NCBI GenBank assembly: GCA_028284845.1
Contig: JANQQY010000216.1
Coordinates: forward strand, 1 to 11,864
Length of the DNA stretch: 11,864 bases
From: Spirochaetales bacterium
GTDB lineage: Bacteria > Spirochaetota > Spirochaetia > DSM-27196 > SLST01
Reading direction: 5' to 3'
In this document: in pieces, positions 5,229 to 11,864 of the stretch
Layout: every line of letters starts with the position of its first letter
Numbering within the stretch: the first letter of the stretch is position 1
Notes under the pieces: generated by a model
The model's database searches: none
What the model was told of the DNA's origin: nothing
The model's input: only the letters and a program-made list of their open reading frames with translations
Position numbers and translations under genes: made by a program

Positions 5229-5858
5229 CTACGCGTTGGTGCTGACCATCGAGCTGAGAAACGCCCTGACTACTATGGCACCAGCTTCCGCGCCAGGATC
5301 AGGTTTTCCAGCCGTTTGCTCCCGGTAGACTGCTGCCTTGCCGTGTTGGGAAACCATGTTGGTCACAGCGGTGAGTGCCTCGGAAAGGGTCTGCTCAACA
5401 CGTGCCGCGAAGATAGCCTCTTCCTGCGAGCGGTGTTGGTTCATTGCCGTGGCCACGGGTTCCACTACATCAACGATCGTCTTCTCACCGGGCTTCGACT
5501 TGCCTCTATCCATCAAACCGTCTGAGAACGCTCGAAAGAAGTCGGCAAGGACATCCGTAATGCTCTGATCGTCGGTGTCCGCGATTGCCCTACCGCCACG
5601 AATAAAGCCAGTTGCCATGAGCGTCCCCATCGTCGACGGCGCCGCGCTCGCGATCGCAGCCCCGGCCTTTGCAAAATGTGCACCAGCCCCACCCCGTTGG
5701 TCGATCGCAACCGCAGATGCAGCCTCAAACGCCTTTACCATGGTGATTCCCAGGTCGCCATCCCCCATCGCTGCGTCAAGGTCGATGAGACGCGCCCTTT
5801 CGCTCCTCATGGCGATCTGGATGCTCCGCAAGACTTCGGACGCATGTGCGCTTGTCAT
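5229..5858 (-). CDS. dhaL: Dihydroxyacetone kinase-type subunit DhaL (nucleotide-binding)
   Basis: This 209-aa DhaL-family protein is the ATP/ADP-binding half of a split dihydroxyacetone-type kinase; with DhaK it phosphorylates small ketoses. The Mg-nucleotide ligands are visible as D28, D33 and D35 in LDAAMGDGDLG. Further family blocks are GGAGAHFAKAGAAI, STMGTLMATGF, the GKSKPGEKTIVDVVEP loop (about 120-135) and the C-terminal GKPDPGAEAGAIVV. The length is normal. Start ATG 5858 shares its A with the DhaK stop (TGATG), so the two are coupled in equal amounts. No PTS-type DhaM is seen and the importer is an ABC system, which favours direct ATP use; this is inference. It is the last gene of the operon. 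Confidence 0.92.
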   Translation of the reverse strand: MTSAHASEVLRSIQIAMRSERARLIDLDAAMGDGDLGITMVKAFEAASAVAIDQRGGAGAHFAKAGAAIASAAPSTMGTLMATGFIRGGRAIADTDDQSITDVLADFFRAFSDGLMDRGKSKPGEKTIVDVVEPVATAMNQHRSQEEAIFAARVEQTLSEALTAVTNMVSQHGKAAVYREQTAGKPDPGAEAGAIVVRAFLSSMVSTNA

Positions 5859-6865
5859 CAGAATCCCGCTTGTTCAAAGAAGGGAGTTCGGGCAGGGGCT
5901 CTCACGAGCTCCTTGAGCTCCTCATCGAGTCTCATCATGGAAATGGAGAAACCGGTCATCTCAAGGGAGGTAGCAAACTCGCCAATAAGGACATGAAACA
6001 CGCTGACACCGTGGTGCCTCAACACATCGGCAACCTTGCGATACGCAATGTACAGTTCTTCTTTCGGGGTCGAACCAAGTCCATTCATGAGAACCGAAAC
6101 TTCATCACCGCTCGCAATTGGGAGATCGGGTAGGATTTGCTCCATCATTTCCTGAACGATCTTATCCGCGGTTAAAAGCTCACCCCTTCGAATCCCTGGC
6201 TCACCATGGATACCCATTCCAATCTCCATCTCTCCGTCAGGGATGGTGAAAGATGGCATTCCGACCTCCGGTACGGTGACCGGTGACAGGGCCACTCCCA
6301 TACTGCGAACCGATGAACCTGCCTTGGCAGCCACACGCTTCACCTCATCAAGGTCGGCTCCCGTTTCGGCGATCGCGCCCGCACACTTGTATACGAAGTA
6401 GATTCCGGCGACACCTCGCCGTTTGTGCTCTTCGCCCTGAGGGGCGCTCGCCACGTCGTCAGCAGCAACGTAGGTGGCTACGTTTCGACCCTCCATCTCC
6501 GCGAGTTCTGCGGCCATATCAAAATTCATGATGTCGCCGGTATAGTTTCCGTAGATGTAGAGCACACCCTTCCCGGAATCTACAGCGCGAGTGACCTTCA
6601 AAATCTGATCGGAGCTCGGACTCTGGAATACGCCACCGACGCTGCAGCCATCCAGCATCCCTTCTCCAACGTAACCGAGAAAGAGTGGTAGATGACCCGA
6701 ACCACCGCCGGTTACGATGCCAACTTTGCCGTCTGGGGCGGTCGAAGCACGAACGAGGCATCGTGATTCACCATCCACGGACTTCAATTGGGCCGGATGT
6801 GCGGCCAGAATTCCGTCCAGCATCTCGTCAACGAACGCGGTTGGTTCGTTCATAAATTTCTTCAT
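5858..6865 (-). CDS. dhaK: Dihydroxyacetone kinase-type subunit DhaK (substrate-binding)
   Basis: This 335-aa DhaK-family subunit binds the ketose covalently as a hemiaminal on an active-site His and presents it to DhaL-ATP. Catalytic features are in place: GGGSGHLP (53-60, H58), NYTGD (107-111, D111 as general base) and GIHGEPG (H220, substrate His). Other family landmarks are GVFQSPSSDQI (78-88) and DDVAS (136-140). The start ATG 6865 gives the usual MKKF-N-P--FVDEML beginning and overlaps the upstream stop by ATGA. The family includes kinases for dihydroxyacetone, erythrulose and other ketoses; the residues seen do not decide which. The ABC importer and a nucleoside-hydrolase-fold enzyme in the same operon suggest a substrate other than free dihydroxyacetone. 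Confidence 0.93.
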   Translation of the reverse strand: MKKFMNEPTAFVDEMLDGILAAHPAQLKSVDGESRCLVRASTAPDGKVGIVTGGGSGHLPLFLGYVGEGMLDGCSVGGVFQSPSSDQILKVTRAVDSGKGVLYIYGNYTGDIMNFDMAAELAEMEGRNVATYVAADDVASAPQGEEHKRRGVAGIYFVYKCAGAIAETGADLDEVKRVAAKAGSSVRSMGVALSPVTVPEVGMPSFTIPDGEMEIGMGIHGEPGIRRGELLTADKIVQEMMEQILPDLPIASGDEVSVLMNGLGSTPKEELYIAYRKVADVLRHHGVSVFHVLIGEFATSLEMTGFSISMMRLDEELKELVRAPARTPFFEQAGF

Positions 6866-7836
6866 CCTGCGTCTCCAAGTACTTCGGCGTGTTGAGCTTC
6901 CTGACCGTTGATCTTTGTGAATAGCGAGCGAAACACCGGATCCCGATCTGCCCAGTAGGCAGATTTGATTGGGTGTCGCTTTGAATCACGCTCCCACGTC
7001 TCATCGGCGGTAAGCATGGGACTTGTCACCACTTCGGCGGGAATCCAGGACTCATCCAAAAGGTGGGCAACGGTCGAGATATCCCAGATCGGTTTCGACC
7101 ATGCAAAGTGATCGTTCGTATAGTTTCGTACTATGCCGGTGAGGTAGGTTCCAATTTCGCTTCGACCGTCTATATGCGCCTCAAGCTCGGCAAGGGTGGT
7201 CACCAGGTGCGACGCGACACCAAAACAAGGGACGTGAACAAGAGCGACGCCGCTGTCAAAGACTATTCTGGTTGCCAGGGTGTCCTGACTCAAGTTGAAT
7301 TCCCGCGTATGGCTCCAGTGCAGCTCGTGCCCGCCAAGCCACACAACGACAATCTTGGCACGAATTCTGGGTTCCATGATGATCGCAGACGCAATGTTCG
7401 TGAGCGCCCCAAGCGCGATAACGTAAAGATGACCTTCTGTGCTCATGGCTCGCTCAATCAGATCAGTAGCGGAATGACTTGCTACCGGGGTTTCTTCTCC
7501 CGCAAGGAATCGGTCTGACCCCTTGTAGGTCGGGACCTCGGAACGACCGATCATTCCCGTGACTTTCTGGATCTCATCGTAGCTCCGAAGCATGCCATCC
7601 TGCGGACTCGTCGATCGCAGGTTGAAGTGCGGGGCCCCACGGAAGAAGAAGGGGGCCGCGTAGATGGCTGATACGTTGAGACGCTCTGGTGACCGCAGTG
7701 CAAAAACAATCGCAAATTGGTCGTCCACCTCGTTGTATGTGTCGGTATCTATGACCGCGTTCAGGACTCCGGCGGAGGGAATCTCCAGACGATCCCGGAT
7801 TGCGGCGTGGGCTTCCAGCAATGGTCTACGTGTCAC
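6862..7836 (-). CDS. Nucleoside-hydrolase-fold protein (IUNH superfamily, divergent subgroup)
   Basis: This 324-aa protein belongs to the inosine-uridine nucleoside hydrolase superfamily, Ca2+-dependent enzymes that cleave N-glycosidic bonds of ribosides. The metal cluster near the N-terminus reads D30-T-D-T-Y-N-E-V-D38-D39, two residues longer than the classical DTDPGIDD. Other retained features are GALTNIA (T146), REFN...D (E179, N181, D185) and a C-terminal metal Asp in KPIWDIST (D252). The catalytic His that normally precedes that Asp is Trp251 here. The substrate is thus uncertain. The start is GTG 7836 inside the permease 3' end (11-nt overlap); the stop overlaps the DhaK start by ATGA. 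It is presumably cytoplasmic (no signal peptide), acting on an imported glycoside before the kinase. The pairing with DhaKL is inference from gene order. Confidence 0.85.
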   Translation of the reverse strand: MTRRPLLEAHAAIRDRLEIPSAGVLNAVIDTDTYNEVDDQFAIVFALRSPERLNVSAIYAAPFFFRGAPHFNLRSTSPQDGMLRSYDEIQKVTGMIGRSEVPTYKGSDRFLAGEETPVASHSATDLIERAMSTEGHLYVIALGALTNIASAIIMEPRIRAKIVVVWLGGHELHWSHTREFNLSQDTLATRIVFDSGVALVHVPCFGVASHLVTTLAELEAHIDGRSEIGTYLTGIVRNYTNDHFAWSKPIWDISTVAHLLDESWIPAEVVTSPMLTADETWERDSKRHPIKSAYWADRDPVFRSLFTKINGQEAQHAEVLGDAG

Positions 7837-8881
7837 GATGAATCCGCGAACGAATCAATCGCTTAATCCGAGAGAGGACACCGACCTGCTTGTTCCGAAG
7901 TTCGTCAATCGTCAGAGCCAGGATCAGAACGATTCCGAGAACTACAAGTTGCCAGAAGGATGGGATTCGTGCGAGCACCATTCCGTTGTTGAGGGTGGCC
8001 AGAAGAAGCACGCCAAGAAGTGTTCCCACCATCGTTCCCCGCCCCCCGGCAAGACTTGCCCCACCTAGGATCACCGCGGAAATGATCTGGAACTCAACAC
8101 CAACCGAACCTTGCGGCAACGCGGCGCCAAGCTGGGATACCCGTACGACGCCGGCCAGGGCCGTCATGGCTCCATTGATTACAAAGATCTGAAACACCCG
8201 CCTCTTCACCTTGATACCGGAGAGTCGAGCCGCTGTCGGGTTCCCACCAATCATAAACAGCTTTCTCCCAAACACCGTGTACTTGGCAACGACAATAAAG
8301 ACCACGAGCGCAAATGCCCACAGGATCATTGAATTTGGGATTCCAAGGGTCCTACTTCGTCCGATAAAGCCCATGGCCTCGTTGCTTATGGGAAGACTGC
8401 GCCCCCCTGAAAAGAGGTAGGCAACACCCCGGAAGATGTTGAGCGTAGCCATCGTTGTAACAATGGGGTGAATGTTGACCACGTTGATGAAGAACGCGTT
8501 TACCGCTCCGCAGAGCGCTCCGGTTGCTATCCCCATGAGCATTGCGAAGAGCAATCCGCCGATGTTTGACGGGTCATCGGGGGTAAAGAATGCAACGACC
8601 ATTCCCGAGAGCGCCATTATTGACCCGAGCGAGATATCCACATGGCCGGAAATGAGAACGAGAGTCATTGCCGTCCCGGCGATCCCAATCACGGCGGCGT
8701 ACTGACCTATATTCAAAAGGTTCCCAACTGAAAAGAAATGCTGGGTCGTGCTACCAAACAGTAGCAGTACGAGACCGTATGCGATCAAAATGGACAGGTA
8801 GTCGACCGCTCCCAACCGGCTCAGAAACGAACGCAATGAGCGACTGGAATCGGCTTCTCGCATGCTGGCTTCGGCATCCAT
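7826..8881 (-). CDS. Ribose-type ABC transporter permease (RbsC family)
   Basis: This 351-aa polytopic inner-membrane permease forms the channel of a sugar importer with the ATPase and binding protein encoded upstream. Hydrophobic helices start at about residue 28. Family signatures are SGHVDISLGSIMAL (78-91), HPIVTTMATLNIFRG (138-152), the ATPase-contact loop GGNPTAARLSGIKV (212-225) and GGRGTMVGTLLGVLLL (279-294). The start ATG 8881 is chosen because it lies one base after the ATPase stop; an ORF from 8974 would only add 31 residues read out of frame inside the ATPase gene. Residues 1-25 are polar and Ser-rich, slightly longer than usual. The C-terminus is basic (RIKRLIRSRIHRD). Substrate is unknown, probably a pentose, nucleoside-like glycoside or small ketose. 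Confidence 0.93.
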   Translation of the reverse strand: MDAEASMREADSSRSLRSFLSRLGAVDYLSILIAYGLVLLLFGSTTQHFFSVGNLLNIGQYAAVIGIAGTAMTLVLISGHVDISLGSIMALSGMVVAFFTPDDPSNIGGLLFAMLMGIATGALCGAVNAFFINVVNIHPIVTTMATLNIFRGVAYLFSGGRSLPISNEAMGFIGRSRTLGIPNSMILWAFALVVFIVVAKYTVFGRKLFMIGGNPTAARLSGIKVKRRVFQIFVINGAMTALAGVVRVSQLGAALPQGSVGVEFQIISAVILGGASLAGGRGTMVGTLLGVLLLATLNNGMVLARIPSFWQLVVLGIVLILALTIDELRNKQVGVLSRIKRLIRSRIHRDT

Positions 8882-8882
8882 C

Positions 8883-10370
8883 TCAGGCTGATCCGATTGC
8901 GGCGGTGGCGACGTCGACCTGACTGATGTTTCGATCTTTGAAGAACTCACTGATTTTTCCTTCGCGCATAACAAGCACTCGATCCGACATCGCCAGCAGC
9001 TCGGGCATCTCGGACGTTATCATGACTACACTGATTCCACTGGCGCAAAACTCATCAAGGAGGCGGTAGATCTCCGCCTTGCTTCCGACATCAATTCCTC
9101 TGGTTGGGTCGATCATAATGAGGACTTTCGGTTGAACTTCCATCCACTTGGCCAAAACAACCTTCTGTTGATTTCCTCCGGAGAGTGTTCGGACCTCGGA
9201 ATCGCCCGACGGAGTTTTGATGCGTATTTGATCGATCCATCGATTCGTCGCGCGTCGTTCCATCGTTCGATCTACGAACGCCGCACTTCCCTTTACGTAG
9301 GAGACTGAGACAATGTTCTCCTGGACCGTGTGACTCAGTACCAGCCCTTCTGACTTGCGTTCACTCGGGACGTATGCCATCCCGGCACGGAGCGCGTCTG
9401 CTGGGCTACGAACCTTGATGACTTCTCCATTTAGTTCCAAAGACCCGGCAGTGGCCGGGTTTTCACCGAAGAGCAACGGTCCTAACTCGGTATGGCCAGA
9501 CCCCATGAGACCATACACACCGAGGATTTCGCCCTGACGAAGGTCGAACGAGACATCGGTGATCGCATCGTTCGTTAAGCCCCGAGCTTGAAGGACGATA
9601 CTCCCAAAGCGGGTGTTTTGTTTGGGATACATGTTGGACAACGATCTGCCGACCATCAGCGAAATGAGTTCATCTGCAGCCGTTTCTGCCACCGTGAGTG
9701 TCCTGACGTGGCGGCCGTCGCGCAAAACGCCGACTCGGTCTGCGATCTCAAGAATCTCACCAATCTTGTGCGAAATGTAGACCACTGCTACGCCCGCCGC
9801 ACGCACCTTCCTGAGATAGTCCATCAGGTTACGTATCTCCACGTCGTTCAACGCGGAGGTCGGTTCATCAAGAATGAGGATTCTCGCTTTCCAGTACATA
9901 GCCTTGGCGATCTCAATCTGCTGTTTCTGGGCCACGGTACAGCGACCCATAATCATGTGAGGATCGAGCTTCAGGTCGATCTCATCCATGATGCTGATCG
10001 ACTCTTCGTACATTCGATTCCAGTCTACAAAGCCGGTCTTGGTCAGCGGGTGACGGGACATCATTACGTTCTCTGCTATGGTCAACGGTGAGACGTAGTT
10101 CAGCTCTTGATGAACAACGGCGATGCCCGCGTCAAATGCGTCCCTAGGAGACGGAAAGCTGATTGGCTCGCCGTCAAGATAGAGCTTCCCTCCATCCGGT
10201 TGACAGACACCAGACATCACATTTATCAGCGTTGACTTTCCAGCCCCGTTTTCTCCGAGGAGCGCGAGAACCTCACCACGACGAAGATCCAGGCTCACGT
10301 TGTCCAAAGCCCTGACGCCCGGATACTCCTTGGTGATTTTCTCTGCTCTGAAGACTTCAGTGTGTTCCAT
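8883..10370 (-). CDS. Sugar ABC transporter ATPase with two nucleotide-binding domains (RbsA/MglA type)
   Basis: This 495-aa double ATPase energises the ribose-type importer. NBD1 has Walker A GENGAGKST (39-47), the family's variant signature TVAQKQQIEIAKA (145-157), Walker B ILILDEP with E169, and H201. NBD2 has the degenerate Walker A usual in this family (GLMGSGHTEL, 287-296), a perfect LSGGNQQKV signature (397-405) and an unusual Walker B, VLIMIDPTRGIDVGSK: the expected Asp-Glu before Pro422 is Ile420-Asp421. Length is standard. Start ATG 10370 has a weak AGG 9 nt upstream. A strong hairpin lies between it and the binding-protein gene, consistent with lower ATPase than binding-protein expression. 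The stop is one base from the permease start. Confidence 0.95.
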   Translation of the reverse strand: MEHTEVFRAEKITKEYPGVRALDNVSLDLRRGEVLALLGENGAGKSTLINVMSGVCQPDGGKLYLDGEPISFPSPRDAFDAGIAVVHQELNYVSPLTIAENVMMSRHPLTKTGFVDWNRMYEESISIMDEIDLKLDPHMIMGRCTVAQKQQIEIAKAMYWKARILILDEPTSALNDVEIRNLMDYLRKVRAAGVAVVYISHKIGEILEIADRVGVLRDGRHVRTLTVAETAADELISLMVGRSLSNMYPKQNTRFGSIVLQARGLTNDAITDVSFDLRQGEILGVYGLMGSGHTELGPLLFGENPATAGSLELNGEVIKVRSPADALRAGMAYVPSERKSEGLVLSHTVQENIVSVSYVKGSAAFVDRTMERRATNRWIDQIRIKTPSGDSEVRTLSGGNQQKVVLAKWMEVQPKVLIMIDPTRGIDVGSKAEIYRLLDEFCASGISVVMITSEMPELLAMSDRVLVMREGKISEFFKDRNISQVDVATAAIGSA

Positions 10371-10391
10371 GAAACATTACCTGAGTCCCAT

Positions 10392-10418
10392 CACCCGCCC
10401 AACCTCAGCGGGCGGGTG
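10392..10418 (-). promoter_or_regulatory. Intercistronic hairpin between binding protein and ATPase genes
   Basis: CACCCGCCC (10392-10400) and GGGCGGGTG (10410-10418) are perfect 9-bp complements around a 9-nt loop. It lies in the 68-nt gap after the binding-protein stop and has no T tract, so it is more likely an mRNA 3'-end stabilising or partial-termination stem that raises binding protein over ATPase/permease, as in other sugar ABC operons. Confidence 0.7.
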
Positions 10419-10438
10419 TGCAAACTCATCGCACCTCT

Positions 10439-11416
10439 CTATCGGAGATTGGGGAACAACTCATCCATGTTTGCCCGGGTGACTATCTCGTGCCCTACAT
10501 AGACGTTCTCAGGTGCCGCCGCGCCGTCCAATACTTCACGTACCGTCGGCATGAGGAATCGGCCGTATTCCGGCAGATAGAACGTAACTGCGCCTCGGAA
10601 GAAGTCCTCTTCAGGGTTCGCGATGGCGTGCTCAAGGAAGAACGCCTCGTTATTCGTGACTCCGATCACGTCGCCTTCTCGTCCGGCCACTTCGACTGCA
10701 GCCACGACACCGCGGAATGCGTCGTCCTGGAGCGAAAGGATCGCGATTCTTGACATGTCCGGATTTCCTGCAAGGAAGTCCGCGACCGCCTGCTGAGCGG
10801 TTGCTGGGTCCGTTCCGCCCTCCACGATAAAGAGCTCATCTTCACTGAACCCAGGGACCTCGGCTTCCAGCACCGGGACCGCAGCAAGGATTCGTTGACG
10901 GGGGAGTTCTCCCGACGCAATCTGATCGACCAACACGAGGGCGTCCAGCTCTCCACCCCATTCGTCGTTTATGATCTCCGCGATAAACTCACCTGCGATG
11001 GTTCCTGCGGTGACGTTGTTCGCGCCAAAGAAGGTCGCGCCGGGATGAGGTATATCTACCGCAAACACGGGAATTCCCGCTTCCTCTGCCTTCTCCATTA
11101 TGGCCGGCGCCACCGAGACGTCCACGTTGAACTGAACAACGGCATCCACACCGATCGTTATTAGATCATCCATGTTCTGCACAGCGCGTGCGCCGTCGGC
11201 GTTGTTGTCGACGCGAATAACTTCCATGCCAAGCGCGTTGCCCTCACGAACCATGCTGTCTCCGAGAGCGACCAAGGTTTCATTCGACTCCGCGATGTTT
11301 GCGAAACCGACGACGTAGTCGAACTCGCTTTCATCATCACCTGCACTTTGTCCACCGGCCCAGAGCCCTGCAGCAAGCAAGACCAAAAGCAGCAATCCAA
11401 CTAAAGTCCTCTTCAT
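10439..11416 (-). CDS. Periplasmic sugar-binding protein (RbsB type, PBP1 fold)
   Basis: This 325-aa substrate-binding protein delivers ligand to the ABC importer. A signal peptide (MKRTLVGLLLL core, cleavage after about A20 in LWA-GGQ) is followed by a mature protein starting GGQSAGDDES; there is no lipobox Cys. Family blocks are YVVGFANIAESNETLVALGDS, IRVDNNADGARAVQNMDDLI, GVDAVVQFNVD, GIPVFAVDIPHPGATFFGANN and IAILSLQDDAFRGVVAAVE. This is the two-lobed type I periplasmic-binding fold for ribose/galactose-like ligands. The start is firm: ATG 11416 has AAGGAGG at 11422-11428 with 5 nt spacing. It is the first structural gene after the promoter. Ligand cannot be read from the sequence. The GGQ mature start points to a spirochaete host. 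Confidence 0.94.
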   Translation of the reverse strand: MKRTLVGLLLLVLLAAGLWAGGQSAGDDESEFDYVVGFANIAESNETLVALGDSMVREGNALGMEVIRVDNNADGARAVQNMDDLITIGVDAVVQFNVDVSVAPAIMEKAEEAGIPVFAVDIPHPGATFFGANNVTAGTIAGEFIAEIINDEWGGELDALVLVDQIASGELPRQRILAAVPVLEAEVPGFSEDELFIVEGGTDPATAQQAVADFLAGNPDMSRIAILSLQDDAFRGVVAAVEVAGREGDVIGVTNNEAFFLEHAIANPEEDFFRGAVTFYLPEYGRFLMPTVREVLDGAAAPENVYVGHEIVTRANMDELFPNLR

Positions 11417-11421
11417 CTTCT

Positions 11422-11428
11422 CCTCCTT
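11422..11428 (-). promoter_or_regulatory. Strong ribosome-binding site of the binding-protein gene
   Basis: Minus strand AAGGAGG, 5 nt before ATG 11416: near-perfect complement to the 16S rRNA tail, in line with high expression of the binding protein. Confidence 0.85.
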
Positions 11429-11437
11429 GTGGAGCGT

Positions 11438-11459
11438 CGAGCACTCAACAGAGTGCTAA
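11438..11459 (-). promoter_or_regulatory. CIRCE-like inverted repeat with short spacer in the leader
   Basis: On the minus strand TTAGCACTC (11459-11451), TGTT, GAGTGCTCG (11446-11438). The inner 7-bp arms AGCACTC/GAGTGCT are perfect. The left half matches the CIRCE element half-site (TTAGCACTC-N9-GAGTGCTAA) at all nine positions and the right half at seven, but the spacer is 4 rather than 9 nt. It lies downstream of the predicted transcription start, about 30-50 nt in, so it could be an operator or an mRNA hairpin just ahead of the ribosome-binding site. Confidence 0.6.
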
Positions 11460-11464
11460 AATTA

Positions 11465-11490
11465 CGCCGTTCTTTCGGCGCTTAATTAAG
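11465..11490 (-). promoter_or_regulatory. Two dyads at the predicted transcription start (operator candidates)
   Basis: CGCCG (11465-11469), TTCTTT, CGGCG (11476-11480) is immediately followed by the perfect palindrome CTTAATTAAG (11481-11490), which covers the expected +1 near 11489. A repressor bound here would block the promoter. The LacI-family protein encoded just upstream is the obvious candidate, but neither dyad has the classic central CG LacI consensus. Confidence 0.45.
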
Positions 11491-11495
11491 TCGAT

Positions 11496-11523
11496 ATCTT
11501 AGCATGAAAAGGGGAGCTGTCAA
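11496..11523 (-). promoter_or_regulatory. Sigma70-type promoter of the transporter/kinase operon
   Basis: On the minus strand a perfect -35 TTGACA (11523-11518), 16-nt spacer, and -10 TAAGAT (11501-11496) preceded by TG one base upstream (extended -10, TGC-TAAGAT). The predicted start is near 11489, about 73 nt before the binding-protein ATG. It sits 42 nt past the regulator gene's stop, so the operon has its own promoter. Confidence 0.8.
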
Positions 11524-11565
11524 GAAAAACATCGGCGGGAAAAGAACGGATGGTTGTTAATCAAC

Positions 11566-11864
11566 TCAGGCACTCTCGCGGACGACTAGCCTGCCCCCGA
11601 TGAGTGTCTTCTCCGGTGATTTTTGCTCGTGGCCATCAACCCCAGCGATGAGGATCTGAACCGCTCGTTGTGCCATCAGGATCCGCGAGATCCGGATCGT
11701 TGTGAGTGGCGGTGTGACATGCTCGCTGGCCGGCAGGTCGTCGAAACCGACTACGGCAATGTCGCCGGGTACGTCTATGCGACACTCCGCGCACGCACGA
11801 ATCACGTTGTACGCAACAAGGTCGCTGACGCAAAACAGGGCAGTGGGGAGCCTTTTGACTCGTT
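11566..11864 (-). CDS. LacI/GalR-family transcriptional regulator, C-terminal part (5' end outside window)
   Basis: The minus-strand frame is open from the right edge and stops at TGA 11568-11566, giving about 98 residues. It reads RLPTALFCVSDLVAYNVIRACAE, then DVPGDIAVVGFDDLPASEHVTPPLTTIRIS, and ends GGRLVVRESA. This is the C-terminal effector-binding half of LacI-family repressors (VVGFDD and P-x-L-T-T-I-R motifs). The N-terminal helix-turn-helix lies beyond the window. The internal GTG at 11805 is not the start, since family homology continues upstream of it. It is encoded upstream of, and in the same direction as, the transporter operon with its own promoter between, so it is the likely local, ligand-responsive repressor. 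Confidence 0.9.
   Translation of the reverse strand, partial: RVKRLPTALFCVSDLVAYNVIRACAECRIDVPGDIAVVGFDDLPASEHVTPPLTTIRISRILMAQRAVQILIAGVDGHEQKSPEKTLIGGRLVVRESA

Noticed and set aside
8882..8974. N-terminal 31-residue extension of the permease from ATG 8974
   Set aside because: It would be read entirely inside the ATPase gene; ATG 8881, one base after the ATPase stop, fits the family start.
1..11864. CRISPR array
   Set aside because: No regularly spaced repeats of 23-40 nt were seen; the repeats present are tRNA-derived halves, a two-unit decamer and isolated hairpins.

Overview
The window reads as a piece of a free-living spirochaete chromosome (Spirochaetota). The main hint is the substrate-binding protein at the right end: its signal peptide finishes in LWA-GGQSAG, a Gly-Gly-Gln start of the mature protein that is common in spirochaete binding proteins. 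The call is inference from that motif and general gene style, at moderate confidence.

Left block (1-2650, plus strand): two tandem, overlapping small membrane proteins with C-terminal SHOCT domains (the first cut by the window edge), a short GC-rich hairpin, then a HAMP/HisKA sensor kinase and an OmpR-type response regulator that overlap by ATGA. This looks like an envelope or metal-sensing two-component locus.

Middle block (about 2700-5228): a scrapyard of mobile DNA. It holds a frameshifted IS91-type transposase remnant (plus), abutting tail-to-tail the N-terminal remnant of a tyrosine recombinase (minus), then two direct copies of the 3' half of a tRNA-Arg(TCT)-like gene. The copies end at the tRNA 3' end (discriminator G73), as integrase attachment sites do. 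The ~735 bp between them carries only a two-gene minus-strand pair of DUF6883 and DUF4926 families, which I infer may be a toxin/immunity-type module. Copy 1 is interrupted by short hairpins, and a similar hairpin interrupts the IS91 remnant. To the right lie a GNAT-like ORF whose 5' end runs into tRNA copy 2, and ~575 bp of gene-poor sequence with a 22-bp palindrome.

Right block (5229-11864, all minus strand): one tightly packed catabolic operon, read right to left. A LacI-family regulator (partial, window edge) is followed by a promoter, a ribose-type ABC importer (binding protein, double ATPase, permease), a divergent nucleoside-hydrolase-fold enzyme, and a split dihydroxyacetone-kinase pair (DhaK, DhaL). 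Most junctions overlap or nearly touch, suggesting translational coupling. The set suggests uptake of a glycoside or sugar, possible hydrolysis, and ATP-dependent phosphorylation of a small ketose. The exact substrate cannot be read from sequence, and this combination is the best candidate for an undescribed pathway. The leader of the binding-protein gene has a strong extended -10 promoter and an inverted repeat whose half-sites match the CIRCE (HrcA) element but with a 4-nt instead of a 9-nt spacer.
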